Below, piece by piece: positions 47,859-58,095 of a stretch of 64,000 nucleotides of DNA. A model generated the notes under the pieces. The model made no database searches. It had not been told where the DNA came from and worked only from the letters and a program-made list of their open reading frames with translations. Source of the DNA: Paramecium octaurelia (lineage: Eukaryota > Ciliophora > Oligohymenophorea > Peniculida > Parameciidae); the NCBI GenBank assembly GCA_905182995.1, contig CAJJDP010000077.1, positions 62,001-126,000 on the forward strand, given 5' to 3'. Position numbers and translations under genes: made by a program. Numbering within the stretch: position 1 is the stretch's first letter; the number at the start of each line of letters is the position of its first letter.

Positions 47859-50397
47859 TCATATTTTGTCTAAATATTCGTTTAGGTCTGGGAGCTAAAC
47901 CTTGATTCCCTTTCTCTTTCTTATACTCAGTACCAACTCATTAAGTTTGGAACCAGGCTCTAGGGGATCTCCATTGAGAATAGCCCAATGATCAAACACA
48001 CACTAAGGGAAAGCTTAACCTTGAGTAAGGCCTCTGAGATGGGCTGTGAATCCGAAAGACTCAGCGACAGGTAAATACGATCTAATCTAAAAAATATTTA
48101 ATTGATATAATTACTAATGATAGAGGTGTTCCTGCAACTTGTTCCTCTTCAATAATCACTCCTCTTCTTGTATTCAAACAGTTATACACACCACCAGTAG
48201 AATCAGCAGGCACAGTAATTTCTGCTAAAAAGACAGGCTCTTAAAGTTTAGGTTAGGCAGTCAATTCACAGGCATAATACAATCTTCTGGCTGTCGGTAT
48301 AATCTGTCCTCCTCCTCTATGAATGGCATCAGCATGTAGGACACAATCTAGGATATTTACTCTGACTCCCCTTTGATTCTCTTCGCAAAGTGGACCTTCT
48401 TTGCTAGACCATTACCAAGCACTTTCCATAGATTCTCGAATTTCATTCATATATTGAACACCTGATGTTTTTTCCATCAGAATGTTTGGACCTGAATTGT
48501 CAGGACCGAAAGTCCAGATCTTGAGGGCATCATCCTTATCCCATTCATATGATTCTGATAGTATTTTAGCTCTTCCTTTAATATCATCCTTTGCTGTGAT
48601 ATCTCCTTTCTCGATGGCATTTTGAAGTCCTTCATGTAGTGGCTCGGCTTAAGCATAGAGTCTATTATGACTATTAGGGGATTTGGCCATACATACAATT
48701 TTGGATGTTGCTGAAACAGTCTCCTTATAAGATACGATTGGATCCGAGCGTAGGATTTCAATATTAGCGAAGTCCTTCTCTAAATCATTCAAGCAGATCT
48801 CTACATGCAATTCTCCACATCCTGCTACTACATGCTATCCTGACTCCTCAGTTGTACAAAGCACCAAAGGATCTGATTTCGCTAATCTCTTCAACCCCTC
48901 TACCAACTTGGGTAGTTCTCCTGGATTCTTGGGCTTGACTGCCACTCTCACTACTGGTGACACTGAATATTTCATTGATCTGATCAAATGACTTTCAGGA
49001 TGATCTGAGATAGTACCTGTCTTCAATATGACATCATCGACACCAACTAACCCAACAGTATTACCACAAGGGACATCAGGTATGTATTCAACTTTACTTG
49101 CCATCATCAATACTGTTCTTTGGACTGTCTTCTCAAATAAGTCTTCTTTCTTTCCAGGCTTGTAATTCGGTCCCATAATTCTCACCTTCTATCCTGTACC
49201 TATGGTGCCTGAAAACACTCGACCAAAAGCAAAGAATCTACTTCTATCAGAAGTTGGTACCATCTTTGATACATACATAATCAAGGGACCTTTGGGATTA
49301 CACTCTCTCATTGATTAAGCTATAGCATCATCCTAAGGTCCTTCATAAAGATAAGAGGTTCTGTATTTCTAAGCCTCTCTAGGTGAAGGCAAATGACAAA
49401 TAATCATCTCAATCAAGGTGTCAGCAGCATTAATCCACTTTGACATAACAGCTTTGAAGAGATGCTTACCATTCAATTTCTACTCCTCCTAAGTAAGTTT
49501 CAACCCTAAGACATTGAACATCTTATTAGCCATTTCCATATTACCTTCCATGACAGCATTAGCCAATTTACATATGGGATCCATAATGAAAGCAACGAAG
49601 GCTCTCTTCAATTACTTTCCTGAAGCTCCTTCACTATCCTTCCTCCAACACTTGGTCTCATCATCGAAGTAGTTATCACCCCACAACCTTTCTTGTAGTT
49701 TCTTTGGCTCCACCTTGAATTTGGTAGCATAGATCATGGCGAATTTCGAACATGAAAATGCCCAGCATTCCTTACCTGATCCAAAGGCTACTGACCCAAG
49801 TTCTGGTTGTACTTAGAGTTCTCCCATGTCTTCTTGTTGATAGGTGGAAATAATCACGTTCACGTTATCAATGACTCTAACAAAGTTCTGGTACATAGTT
49901 TCACCATCATGTTTTTATTCCAGTATTGCCCTATCAATCTTATTTATCATCACCACTGGCTTTATCTTCTCTTGCATGGCTTGCCTGAGTACTGTCTCTG
50001 TCTGCACACAGACTCCTTCCACACAATCTACAACCACCAAGGCTCCGTCGGTCACTCTGAGAGCTGCTGTGACTTCGGAACTAAAGTCTACGTGTCCTGG
50101 AGAGTCAATCAGATTGATTAGAAACTACTCCTTGACGTTGTTGTAGTTAATATCATATTCATAATACAATGATACTCCTGTAGACTTGATGGTTATTCCT
50201 CTTAGCTGTTCATCCTCTCTTGTGTCAGTCATTCTCTTGTCTCCACTCTCTTTAGCTGACAAGATCCCAGCCTTACAGAGCAGAGAATCGGTTAAAGTTG
50301 ACTTTCCGTGGTCAACATGAGCTATGACTGACATGTTTCTGATGTTCTATTGCTTATTCATGATCTCTCTTATTTGATCTACAGTGAAGTTAACCAT
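47859..50397 (-). CDS. EEF2: translation elongation factor 2
   Basis: The ribosomal translocase GTPase. About 836 aa after removal of a 28-nt intron (48087-48114). All motifs are intact: [15 protein letters not shown] (P-loop), [15 protein letters not shown] (switch I), [14 protein letters not shown] (DxxG), [13 protein letters not shown] (NKxD), and SxK near FGSGKE. Domain IV keeps [20 protein letters not shown] with the His modified to diphthamide. The C-terminus is [20 protein letters not shown]. Start ATG 50397 gives [15 protein letters not shown], the standard N-terminus. A degenerate paralogue lies at 9502-12165. Codon use here is less AT-rich, consistent with high expression. Confidence 0.97.
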
Positions 50398-50582
50398 TAT
50401 TTTTTATTTGTTATTTTAATTATTGAAAATAAAATGATCCTAAACTGCGCTATTTAAGCCAAAATTTTCTGGTTAATTCTGGTAAAAAGATAATTCTTTA
50501 CTAAAATTTACATGATGTTATAATAATTTAATATTAATTAAAATTTAATAGTTAATTATATTAAATATATATCTAATTGTAA

Positions 50583-50911
50583 TCACTCTAAATATTCCAC
50601 TCCAAAGTGTTGAGCTACTTCTTTCAAAATTAAATTAATACTGAATTTTCAAAACCTAATCAGAAATCATTCTCAGTTTGAAAATTTAATCATACTTTGT
50701 CTATTAACTATATTAGATGTGTTTGCTATATTAAAAGAAGAAATAAAAACGTATAATAAATATAAACCCATACTTCTAATAGTCCTCTTTTATAATAGCT
50801 CTCTATGTTTCTTGATATTTTTTTGATATTCTTTGAAAATAATAGTCTTAACTCACTTTAGTTGGTTCTTAAGCCTTGTATACCTTATTAATAGGAAATT
50901 CTTACTTTCAT
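50583..50911 (-). CDS. small hypothetical protein
   Basis: ATG 50911 is followed after two codons by a 22-nt intron, then EPTKVSQDYYFQRISKKYQE and TQRAIIKEDYQKY, clearly coding in style. The last exon appears to read INLILKEVAQHFGVEYLE before TGA 50583-50585, but the middle is not resolved and needs one or two more introns. Likely length is 70-90 aa. The gene start lies 67 bp from the start of the divergent cyclic-nucleotide-binding gene. No family recognised. Confidence 0.45.
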
Positions 50912-50978
50912 GTTTTGTTTTGTTTATGTAAAATACTATTTTCAATTGTTTAATTTACATTAAATTAAAATAAACAAA

Positions 50979-52450
50979 ATGAAGAAAGCAATCAAACAGA
51001 AAGTAAAGATGTTAGGAGCTTTGGAATTGGATCGACAGATTAAACGCAAATTGGAATCCACTAATTACTCAATATTATAGAATTTTGATGTATATCAACT
51101 CCCATATTGCAGTACTTTCGATCTCTTTTAGGAAGACCTCATAAACACTATGCAGATGTTGAGTAATTGAAGAAATTCTTATAGCACATTCCATATCTCA
51201 AGGAAATCACTGAAGGCATGTCGATGAGGTTGGTTGAGAAGATCATACATCAATTATCATTAAAATTCCTAGCTGCTAATAGTTAATGTGATTCTCAATT
51301 TCAGATAATGTTGAGTGGAGAAATCCAAATAGGCTAAAGAACATTTGTTTAGACGGACACTCTGAATGAAGTGGGGACAGTTATAAGAGATGCTTGGGTT
51401 TTAGTATTGAGTAATGAGGGATACAATGACCTCATTAGAGAATATCATGAGAATCTGTTGGCCCAGAAGTTGCATCTGATTCAACAATATTCAGTATTCA
51501 GCAAAATAAGTATCCAAAGGTTGAAAAATCAACTGGATTAATTTAAATAAGAATAGGCTACCAACAATACAATTCTATATTCAGAAAAACAACCAGCTGA
51601 TTCTTTCTATTTAATAGTTTAGGGCGAAATCAAATTGATACAAGAAGATATTGAATTATAATTGCTGGGACCGAAGTGTGTCTTTGGAGAAATGGAATTG
51701 GTCGAGGGAAATGAACTCAGATTACATAAAGCGATTGTTACTCAACATACATCCTATTATAGAATAGGATATCATCAATTAAAAATACTGTTGAATTCAA
51801 GTTGCTTGTATGAAACCTTTTGTTAGAATTATCACATTAAGGCCTAATTTTGGAACGCGAGAAAGTAACAATGCAAAAAAGAAGTAATTATACCTATTGA
51901 TTACTCTGAATTCAAACATGAGATCCCTAAGACGTATCATAATTACCTCTCTGCTTCCAAATTGTTAAAATATGCAAAATAAAGCATTATTATCACATAG
52001 GAAGATCAATAAGAAACAAAAGAGGATAAGATACTTGAATACTACAAATAGTTCAATCATCAAATCAAATAAAATTTTAAAAATAACCATTTACTTAGAA
52101 AGGTATTGATATAGGCCAAGTAAACTAATCATGACTTACCAATTATGAAGGGATTGCAATTAGAAAGATACTTACCCAAGAATCATTTTACTCATAAGAA
52201 ATCACTTAAAATTATAAGTTAGTTTAATGAAACAAAACAATAAGGGTTTGTATTAGATCTAGAATCATATCCAACAACAACGACAACATTTGTGAAGGGA
52301 TCCAGATTATTCAGTGCTGCGACCAGATAACAATCTGCCACCTGTAGATTATAATCAGCAGCACCAAAATTATTTACAAGTCCTTCATAATTACAATCAT
52401 ACAGGCCGATGACAGCAGTTAAAAGATCAAAAACAAATGAAGCTAAATGA
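50979..52450 (+). CDS. cyclic nucleotide-binding-domain protein
   Basis: About 480 aa in two exons around a 23-nt intron (GTATATC...TTGCAG near 51092). Residues of about 120-300 form two cyclic-nucleotide-binding-like beta rolls: the first has HIPYLKEITEGMSMRLVEKI and EVGTVIRDAWVLVLSNEG, the second ADSFYLIVQGEIKLIQEDIE, LLGPKCVFGEMELVEGN and RLHKAIVTQHTSYYRI. FGEMELV corresponds to the FGE of the phosphate-binding cassette, but the following Arg is not in its usual place, so ligand binding is uncertain. The rest is basic and helical, ending in a Ser/Thr/Gln-rich tail. No kinase or channel part is fused. Similar cytosolic proteins exist in many ciliates and flagellates. Confidence 0.82.
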
Positions 52451-52490
52451 ATAAATCTAAGATTTTATATACTGAAAACACATCATATAA

Positions 52491-53182
52491 TCAATTTTTA
52501 TGTTTTTTTGTATTGACTTTTTTATTAACAATTTTAGATTGCTTTTTGATCTTTTTAGATTTGGTTTAATTGGTCTTGGTCTATTTTTGTGGATATTCCT
52601 TGCTTGGTCTTAATCTGAAATCTAAATTATTGATGAAATTTACTATTCAACTTGGGAGTGACCTCAAATCCAAAGGATTTACACAATCTCATGGGATTCA
52701 ATTTCAAGACATCATAATTCTGTTGATCTAATTTATGTTGATAAGTCTAGTATAAATTTGATATTGTACATAGACAAAATCTTTGTATGCCTTCTCAGCT
52801 AAACAATTAAGATTATAGTTGCTGGAAACCAGTTTCATAACTTCCTGAGTTGCGAATTATTCCTATTTATTCTTCTCCAATTTGCTTTCAGTACAATTAG
52901 GTATCTTCTCTTCTGGCAGAACAAAGACTAAACCACTCTTCACTTCTGTCAAAGGGGGATCATAGTAAATTTACAGGGATTGATTAGCTGGCTGTTAGTA
53001 CGTTCTGAAATTAGTTTTTATTCCCATTAAGATAAAGAGCTCTTACAAAAACTAAATGATGTGAATTGAGTTACATTGATTTAATTTTCAGAGAAGACTA
53101 CGACAGTATTGGATTTAATTCTCTTCACGATACTTATCAATAGTTAAAGTCTTTCATCTTGCTCCACTAAAATGTAATTCAT
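52491..53182 (-). CDS. reduced Has1/DDX18-like helicase derivative
   Basis: About 200 aa in several exons. The N-terminal NYILVEQDERLQLLISIVKR and SNTVVVFSENQINVTQF match the start of the second RecA domain of DEAD-box proteins. IYYDPPLTEVKSGLVFVLPE matches the later YDPP...LLFLLPEE part of Has1/DDX18. The tail (NYNLNCLAEKAYKDFVY, then NPMRLCKSFGFEVTPKLN) is the Has1-type C-terminal extension (DUF4217). The whole first RecA domain and the HRxGRxxR motif are absent, so it cannot be a working helicase. A 23-nt intron (GTACAAT...ACTAG) lies after DFVY. The start codon is 19 bp from the divergent DCTN6 start. It may be a decoy or structural paralogue; a decaying gene is also possible, although the frame is kept. 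Confidence 0.72.
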
Positions 53183-53201
53183 AAATTAAATTATAATTAA
53201 A

Positions 53202-53682
53202 ATGTCTCTTATATTGAGTCAAATCAATAAGGATAATGTGAAAGTGGGCAAGGGTTGTTGCATTGCTTTGGGCGTGCAAATACTCTCAGAAGTAGGTGAA
53301 ATCGTCATTGGAGATTACACGATTATAGAAGAAGGATGCATCATTAGAAATAATCATTTCAAGAAGATGGTCATAGGTTCCTATAATGTTTTTGAAATTG
53401 GATGCAAGGTTGAAAATACTAATATTGGTGATTGCAATGTATTTGAAATGAGATGTACAACTATATCTAATCAAAGGTATGATTGAAAGTGGCTGTACAA
53501 TCGAAAATAATTGTAGATTTGGTATCAATTCAAGAGTCCCCCCAAAACAGAATTTTCCTAACTTCTCTAGAGTGTATTACCCCTTCAATGTCTTAAAAGT
53601 GCCACCCTATGATTCATCATAGCATAAAGAAGAAATCACAGAATTGTGTGCTGCATTATTTTAGATTGGATCCAAAAAATGA
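53202..53682 (+). CDS. DCTN6: dynactin subunit 6 (p27)
   Basis: About 152 aa in two exons around a 22-nt intron (GTACAAC...CAAAG near 53457). It has the hexapeptide left-handed beta-helix of dynactin p25/p27: IVIGDYTIIEEGCIIRNN, VIGSYNVFEIGCKVENTN, IGDCNVFEMRC and ESGCTIENNCRFGINSR. The C-terminal helix reads HKEEITELCAALFQIGSK. Length and order fit DCTN6, which sits in the pointed-end complex of dynactin that links cargo to dynein. The divergent gene starts only 19 bp upstream. Confidence 0.88.
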
Positions 53683-54666
53683 TATATACATAAGTTTACT
53701 TAATGCAATTTAAATAAACATAGTCAGTAACAACAAACCTAGGATGATTCTTCTATAAATCTTTTTATATTGACATTCTTATAAATTTGGTTGAAACCTA
53801 GTATGAATGTTAATCTATTAGAACTTGGTCTCTAATCTTATTTATTATTATAGTCTCTTAAATATAATATATTAAGCATTGTAAAAGATTGCCAGTATTA
53901 TTAAATTCTTAATCTGTTTTTATCTTACCTTAGTAATTAAACTTCCTATTTCAGTATTAATAAGTAATCAAGCATTGATTAGGATTGTAAATCCACCTTT
54001 ACTTTGAAACTATATTTAATACATTTTATTCTTCAGAATAATTATATATTTGAAATAATTCTTATAGTAGTATTTAAAATATATATACATTTTTCATTAG
54101 AATTGACAAAAATACTAGCCAAATGTAATTAAAGCTTAACTTTTAGAATTACAATCCTATTTGTATCTATAACACACATTCAATTAATTGTTTAGGAATA
54201 TCTTTAATGTTCTGGAACATGTGAAACTCTTGCCTCTGGTTTGAAATTATTTTATTTTTTACCATTAATCAGTTCTTATACTGTTTTTATATGCCTTATA
54301 TAATTAACTATACCCCCGTGACAATTGATGTGTTTCTTTTTTGATGTGAAATATTCGTATTCGTTATTAACATAAATATATTTGTAGATTTAATTGACTT
54401 AGCATATAGTAAATTATCTTAATTCCATTTTAAAATTCAACTAATGAAGTCTAATTTATTAAGTATTAGTATTCTGAATATTTCATATCACCGATATTTA
54501 ATTGTGATAAATACTAAGAAAGAGATCCATAGTCAGACTCAACAATAATTAAGAGTAGATGAGAAAATATACAACTGAGATTATTAGACTTTAGTACATA
54601 CAACAAAATGTCAACATTATTCTGTGTGTGATGATTTTCATAATAATATCATCAATATTAGTTATA
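53683..54666. other. long intergenic region
   Basis: Almost 1 kb with strong AT richness, long by the standard of this window. No coherent coding frame on either strand, no recognisable tRNA or snRNA, no direct repeat. It could hide a non-coding RNA or a small gene, but nothing supports that. Confidence 0.4.
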
Positions 54667-55119
54667 ATGATTAATCAATAATAAGAGATTTTGTTTTAGT
54701 CTCTCTTGGAATCAGAGCCATCTATCTAATAGGTCAGATCTATCTAGATCTAGAGCAGCAAATACAAGCCTAAAAGGAAGGTGAGTTAATTTGAGTCTGA
54801 AAGTTTGGATAGTGTAAAGAGTGTTTTCAATTCTGATTACGATCAAAAACCTATCTTCGAATCTTACTCTCGGATAAGCACAGCCAACACAATCCATAAG
54901 AAAAATAAAAGGGTCTATGGATTGTACAATTCTCAAAATGTGAAATAAAAATTAGCTTAACGAAAAAGAATTCAGTCGTTTCGATTAGATGAAGATGTGT
55001 AAAGTTACGAAGAGGAGGAGAGTCTTCCTGAAAAACTGATGGATGTTGATCTCTACTTTCGACAGGATGCCATTGTTTCAGTCTAAAAAATTCTTGAAAC
55101 AAAAAGAAAGCTTTCATGA
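54667..55119 (+). CDS. small hypothetical protein
   Basis: A 150-residue intronless frame from ATG 54667 to TGA 55117-55119. It starts MINQQQEILFQSLLESEP and is Ser/Lys/Gln-rich (KRKVSQFESESLDSVKSVFN, YSRISTANTIHKKNKRVYGL), with an acidic segment (DEDVQSYEEEESLPEKLMDV) and a basic C-terminus. Probably disordered. No family recognised. Confidence 0.68.
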
Positions 55120-55526
55120 TCTAACTTTTCACATTTATCATTATTATTGTATATAAAGACATTATGGTTTTCTCGATTCAGAATGCAATTGCATTTGAAA
55201 TTCATAGGAATTAATTGCTGATAATAAGAATTTTGGTATTTACATACTGAACTCATTATTTGTTGTTTTATATCTCAATTTTTATACACTCAATTATTTT
55301 TATAATAAGAATTTTCCAACATTTAATAGAACATTCGTAATTATGAAGTAACAAACTCCCCTGTTCTCTGTTTAGATTAATTGTAACTAAATAAATGCTG
55401 AATTCCTTAGTAGCATTTCATAAATCACTTATCTGATTATAAATTATTTAATTTTAAATTTAAGTTAATAGGTTAATAACACTTTACAACTAAAATATTT
55501 GATCACAAATCACTATAAGTATAAAT
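55120..55526. other. intergenic region
   Basis: About 400 bp between two convergent genes. AT-rich, nothing recognised. Confidence 0.45.
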
Positions 55527-57351
55527 TCAATCAAATTTCGTTTATTCACAAAAATGATTATATTTCTAAGCATGATGTTGTCTCTACTACTGAAATCTGC
55601 AATTGATGCCATAGTAACAATCCTCTCTCATGAAGATGGGTTCATCATACTTCATGCATTAAACATATTTCAATATAATGAAATTGATTAACTTCCTATG
55701 ACATAACCAGCATACAGGCTAAATAGATACACATATATAATTACTGAATTTGGAGATATTTTCACTCTAATTTCTTATATTGGATTATTAAAAGTAGATT
55801 TATTTTATTCAAAAAAGAAATAACCTTTGCTTATGTAATTTTCCATCATAAAGTTAAATATTGTAGTCTAAGGTCTTCCTCCAAGATGTTAGATTAATCT
55901 GTTATATTCAGCGGAGTTTACATAATGAAACGGAATCACCATTTGATGCTAAATATTTTTGACTAACATAAATTTTTAAAGTGCAGCGTTATTGCAGTCA
56001 CCATAATAAAATGTACAATGATATGCTTTACATATACAACATTACATCTACAACACTTCATTGTCTGCCTCACCTAAATGCATTAATAATATAAATTACT
56101 AGGGTCTAATTTTGGCATTAACCTGGCACATGAAGCACAACCTACATGTTATTAGAGGGGAGGACATTAAAAGTTCTTCCACATTTTTCCATTACAACTT
56201 TTGCATTCTTTGTTTGGTTGAATGAATTATTGTTACAACAAATTTTATCCAACACCTATTTGGTAATTATTTTTATAAAAATAGGGTGGTAAAGGTTGGA
56301 AATTAGGATTAAATTGATTGAATTAAATAGGAAAAAGCTATTATTGTTATAATTATTGGTTCTGTCTATTATCATCAAACTTTTCATCGTTACTTAAATA
56401 CTCATCGTCCTCTTCATCATGAGAATAGTTTTCTCCTTCCTCATCCTCATCACTATGCAATTCCAATTCATCCTATTCATCCCAGTAATTTTAGGGCATT
56501 TAGACTTTATTCTCCTATTTATCCTAATTTAATTTGGCATTTAAATTGATATATTCTTAGGGATTTTTATAAATGAGGTTTTCCTCTTTCATCTTATTCA
56601 ATAGTTGTTCAGTCCTTTTCTCATGGGGATTAATCTTTAACCACTTCTCGACAAGATTGTTAATGGTTCTTGCCTACATGACTCCAGTTAGTTTTGTTCT
56701 GCAATTCGGACATTCGTAAGTTAACTTTTTGAACCAATTGGATAAGCAAGAACCACAGAAATGGTGATTACAAGGGTTTGCAGCAACAGCTTCAAACAAG
56801 TAATCATTGCATATTGTGCATTGTAATTCATCCTCTAATCCATCAATTTTTGGAACAGGAATGGGTGATTGTTCTTTCTTCTTGGGTGGTTCATTATTAA
56901 TTTCTTATTCAACTATATTTTCAACTAATTTTGTGTCCAATAATTTCTCATTTTATACTTCTCTTTTTCCATCAGAAATTTATCGGTCTATTGATTCGAT
57001 TGATATTTTGGAAGCCTATTACTCATTGTTTTAGCACACAACAAATTCAAAACCAATCACTTCATACTCCTTAACCTTTTAAATTGGTAACAAATGAATC
57101 TTATCTCCATTTAAAATAGATACTGTGTTTCCTTTACCAATCTTTTTTTCATTGATGTATGTTCCATTGCTAGAGTAATCCGTCACCGTAAATTGAGAAT
57201 CCTTGTATTCGATAGTCAAATGGCTAGAACTTACCTTGATATCTGAAAACACTTTGTCATTCTTCTAATCCCTTCCTATTGTAAATATCGGTTTCGATAT
57301 TTCAATCGAAGGCGATGTACTAGGATTAAGAGAGAGTAGCTTTGCAAACAT
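55527..57351 (-). CDS. CHFR: CHFR-like E3 ubiquitin ligase (FHA-RING-Cys-rich-PBZ)
   Basis: 590 aa after removing two 26-nt introns (GTAATTTATA...TTTAG and GTAATTATAT...TTTAG). Residues 1-95 are a forkhead-associated domain (IFTIGRDQKNDKVFSDIKVS, SSHLTIEYKDSQF, SSNGTYINEKKIGKGN), which binds phosphothreonine. Near residue 165 a RING finger reads LQCTICNDYLFEAVAANPCN, HHFCGSCLSNWF and ECPNCR. An acidic Gln-rich linker follows. The C-terminal cysteine-rich part (CKSCNGKMW, CPPLQQHVGCASCARLMPKL, QCCICKAYHCTFYYGDC, VCWLCHRK) and a final PBZ-type zinc finger (EDCYYGINCRFQQQRQHHAQ, KYNHFCEQ) match animal CHFR, a mitotic-checkpoint ligase that binds poly(ADP-ribose). All domains appear intact, so the order FHA-RING-Cys-PBZ is conserved. 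Confidence 0.92.
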
Positions 57352-58095
57352 ATCTAGAATAATTAATTATAAACTATGAGGCATTAATAAATCAATTTGA
57401 AAATAGTCTTTCTATACTTTAAGAAACTACAATAACTTCTCTCAATCCTTATAGATTTCATTTTATTAACTAAGAATTAGGAATAGTTGGATTATTAATA
57501 AGAAAAATTTTAAACTTTGTTTTCTCGATTCCATCTCTAGCTTATAGTTTCTAAATCAAAATTAATTGATTTTGTCTTAGACTCTATATATTTACTTTCT
57601 AATTTAAGGATTCAATTTGAATTTATAAACAATCATATAAGATTATTCGCTTATGGAATAAGAAATGATTCCAAATCTTTTTAAATGAATTATTTTTAAA
57701 GTAATTAGATAATTAATAAATATTATTCAATCCTCACAAATTAAGATGTTATATTTTCTTAGAATTATTCAATTAATTGCTAATTTGAAGATTCCAAAAT
57801 CAGTATTTAAATTTTGATTAAAAAATTGAATGAAATGAATTGTAAGCTTCCTTAGATTGTTAACAAATTCACTTGCTTTAGAGACTAATATCTATTTTCA
57901 AAAACAAATGTTAAAATTGAATTTAATTATAATTATAGATTATTTTGTTTAAATTTAATCTTTTGAAATAGCCAATTAATAGTAGTTATCCATATAGCAT
58001 AATTAATATCTTAAAAATAACAAAAGACCTTTCATTTAGTATAGGCTATTATTAAAATATATTATATTGAGTAGTAATTTAAATTAACTAATATA
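57352..58095. other. intergenic region between divergent genes
   Basis: About 740 bp separating the CHFR-like and channel-like start codons, so it should hold both promoters. It is AT-rich with many TTTAATT-like runs. No element or RNA gene could be named. Confidence 0.45.

Noticed and set aside
51093-51115. Reading the 23-nt segment in the cyclic-nucleotide-binding gene as coding
   Set aside because: It breaks the frame, while removing it (GTATATC...TTGCAG) joins two coding-like exons.
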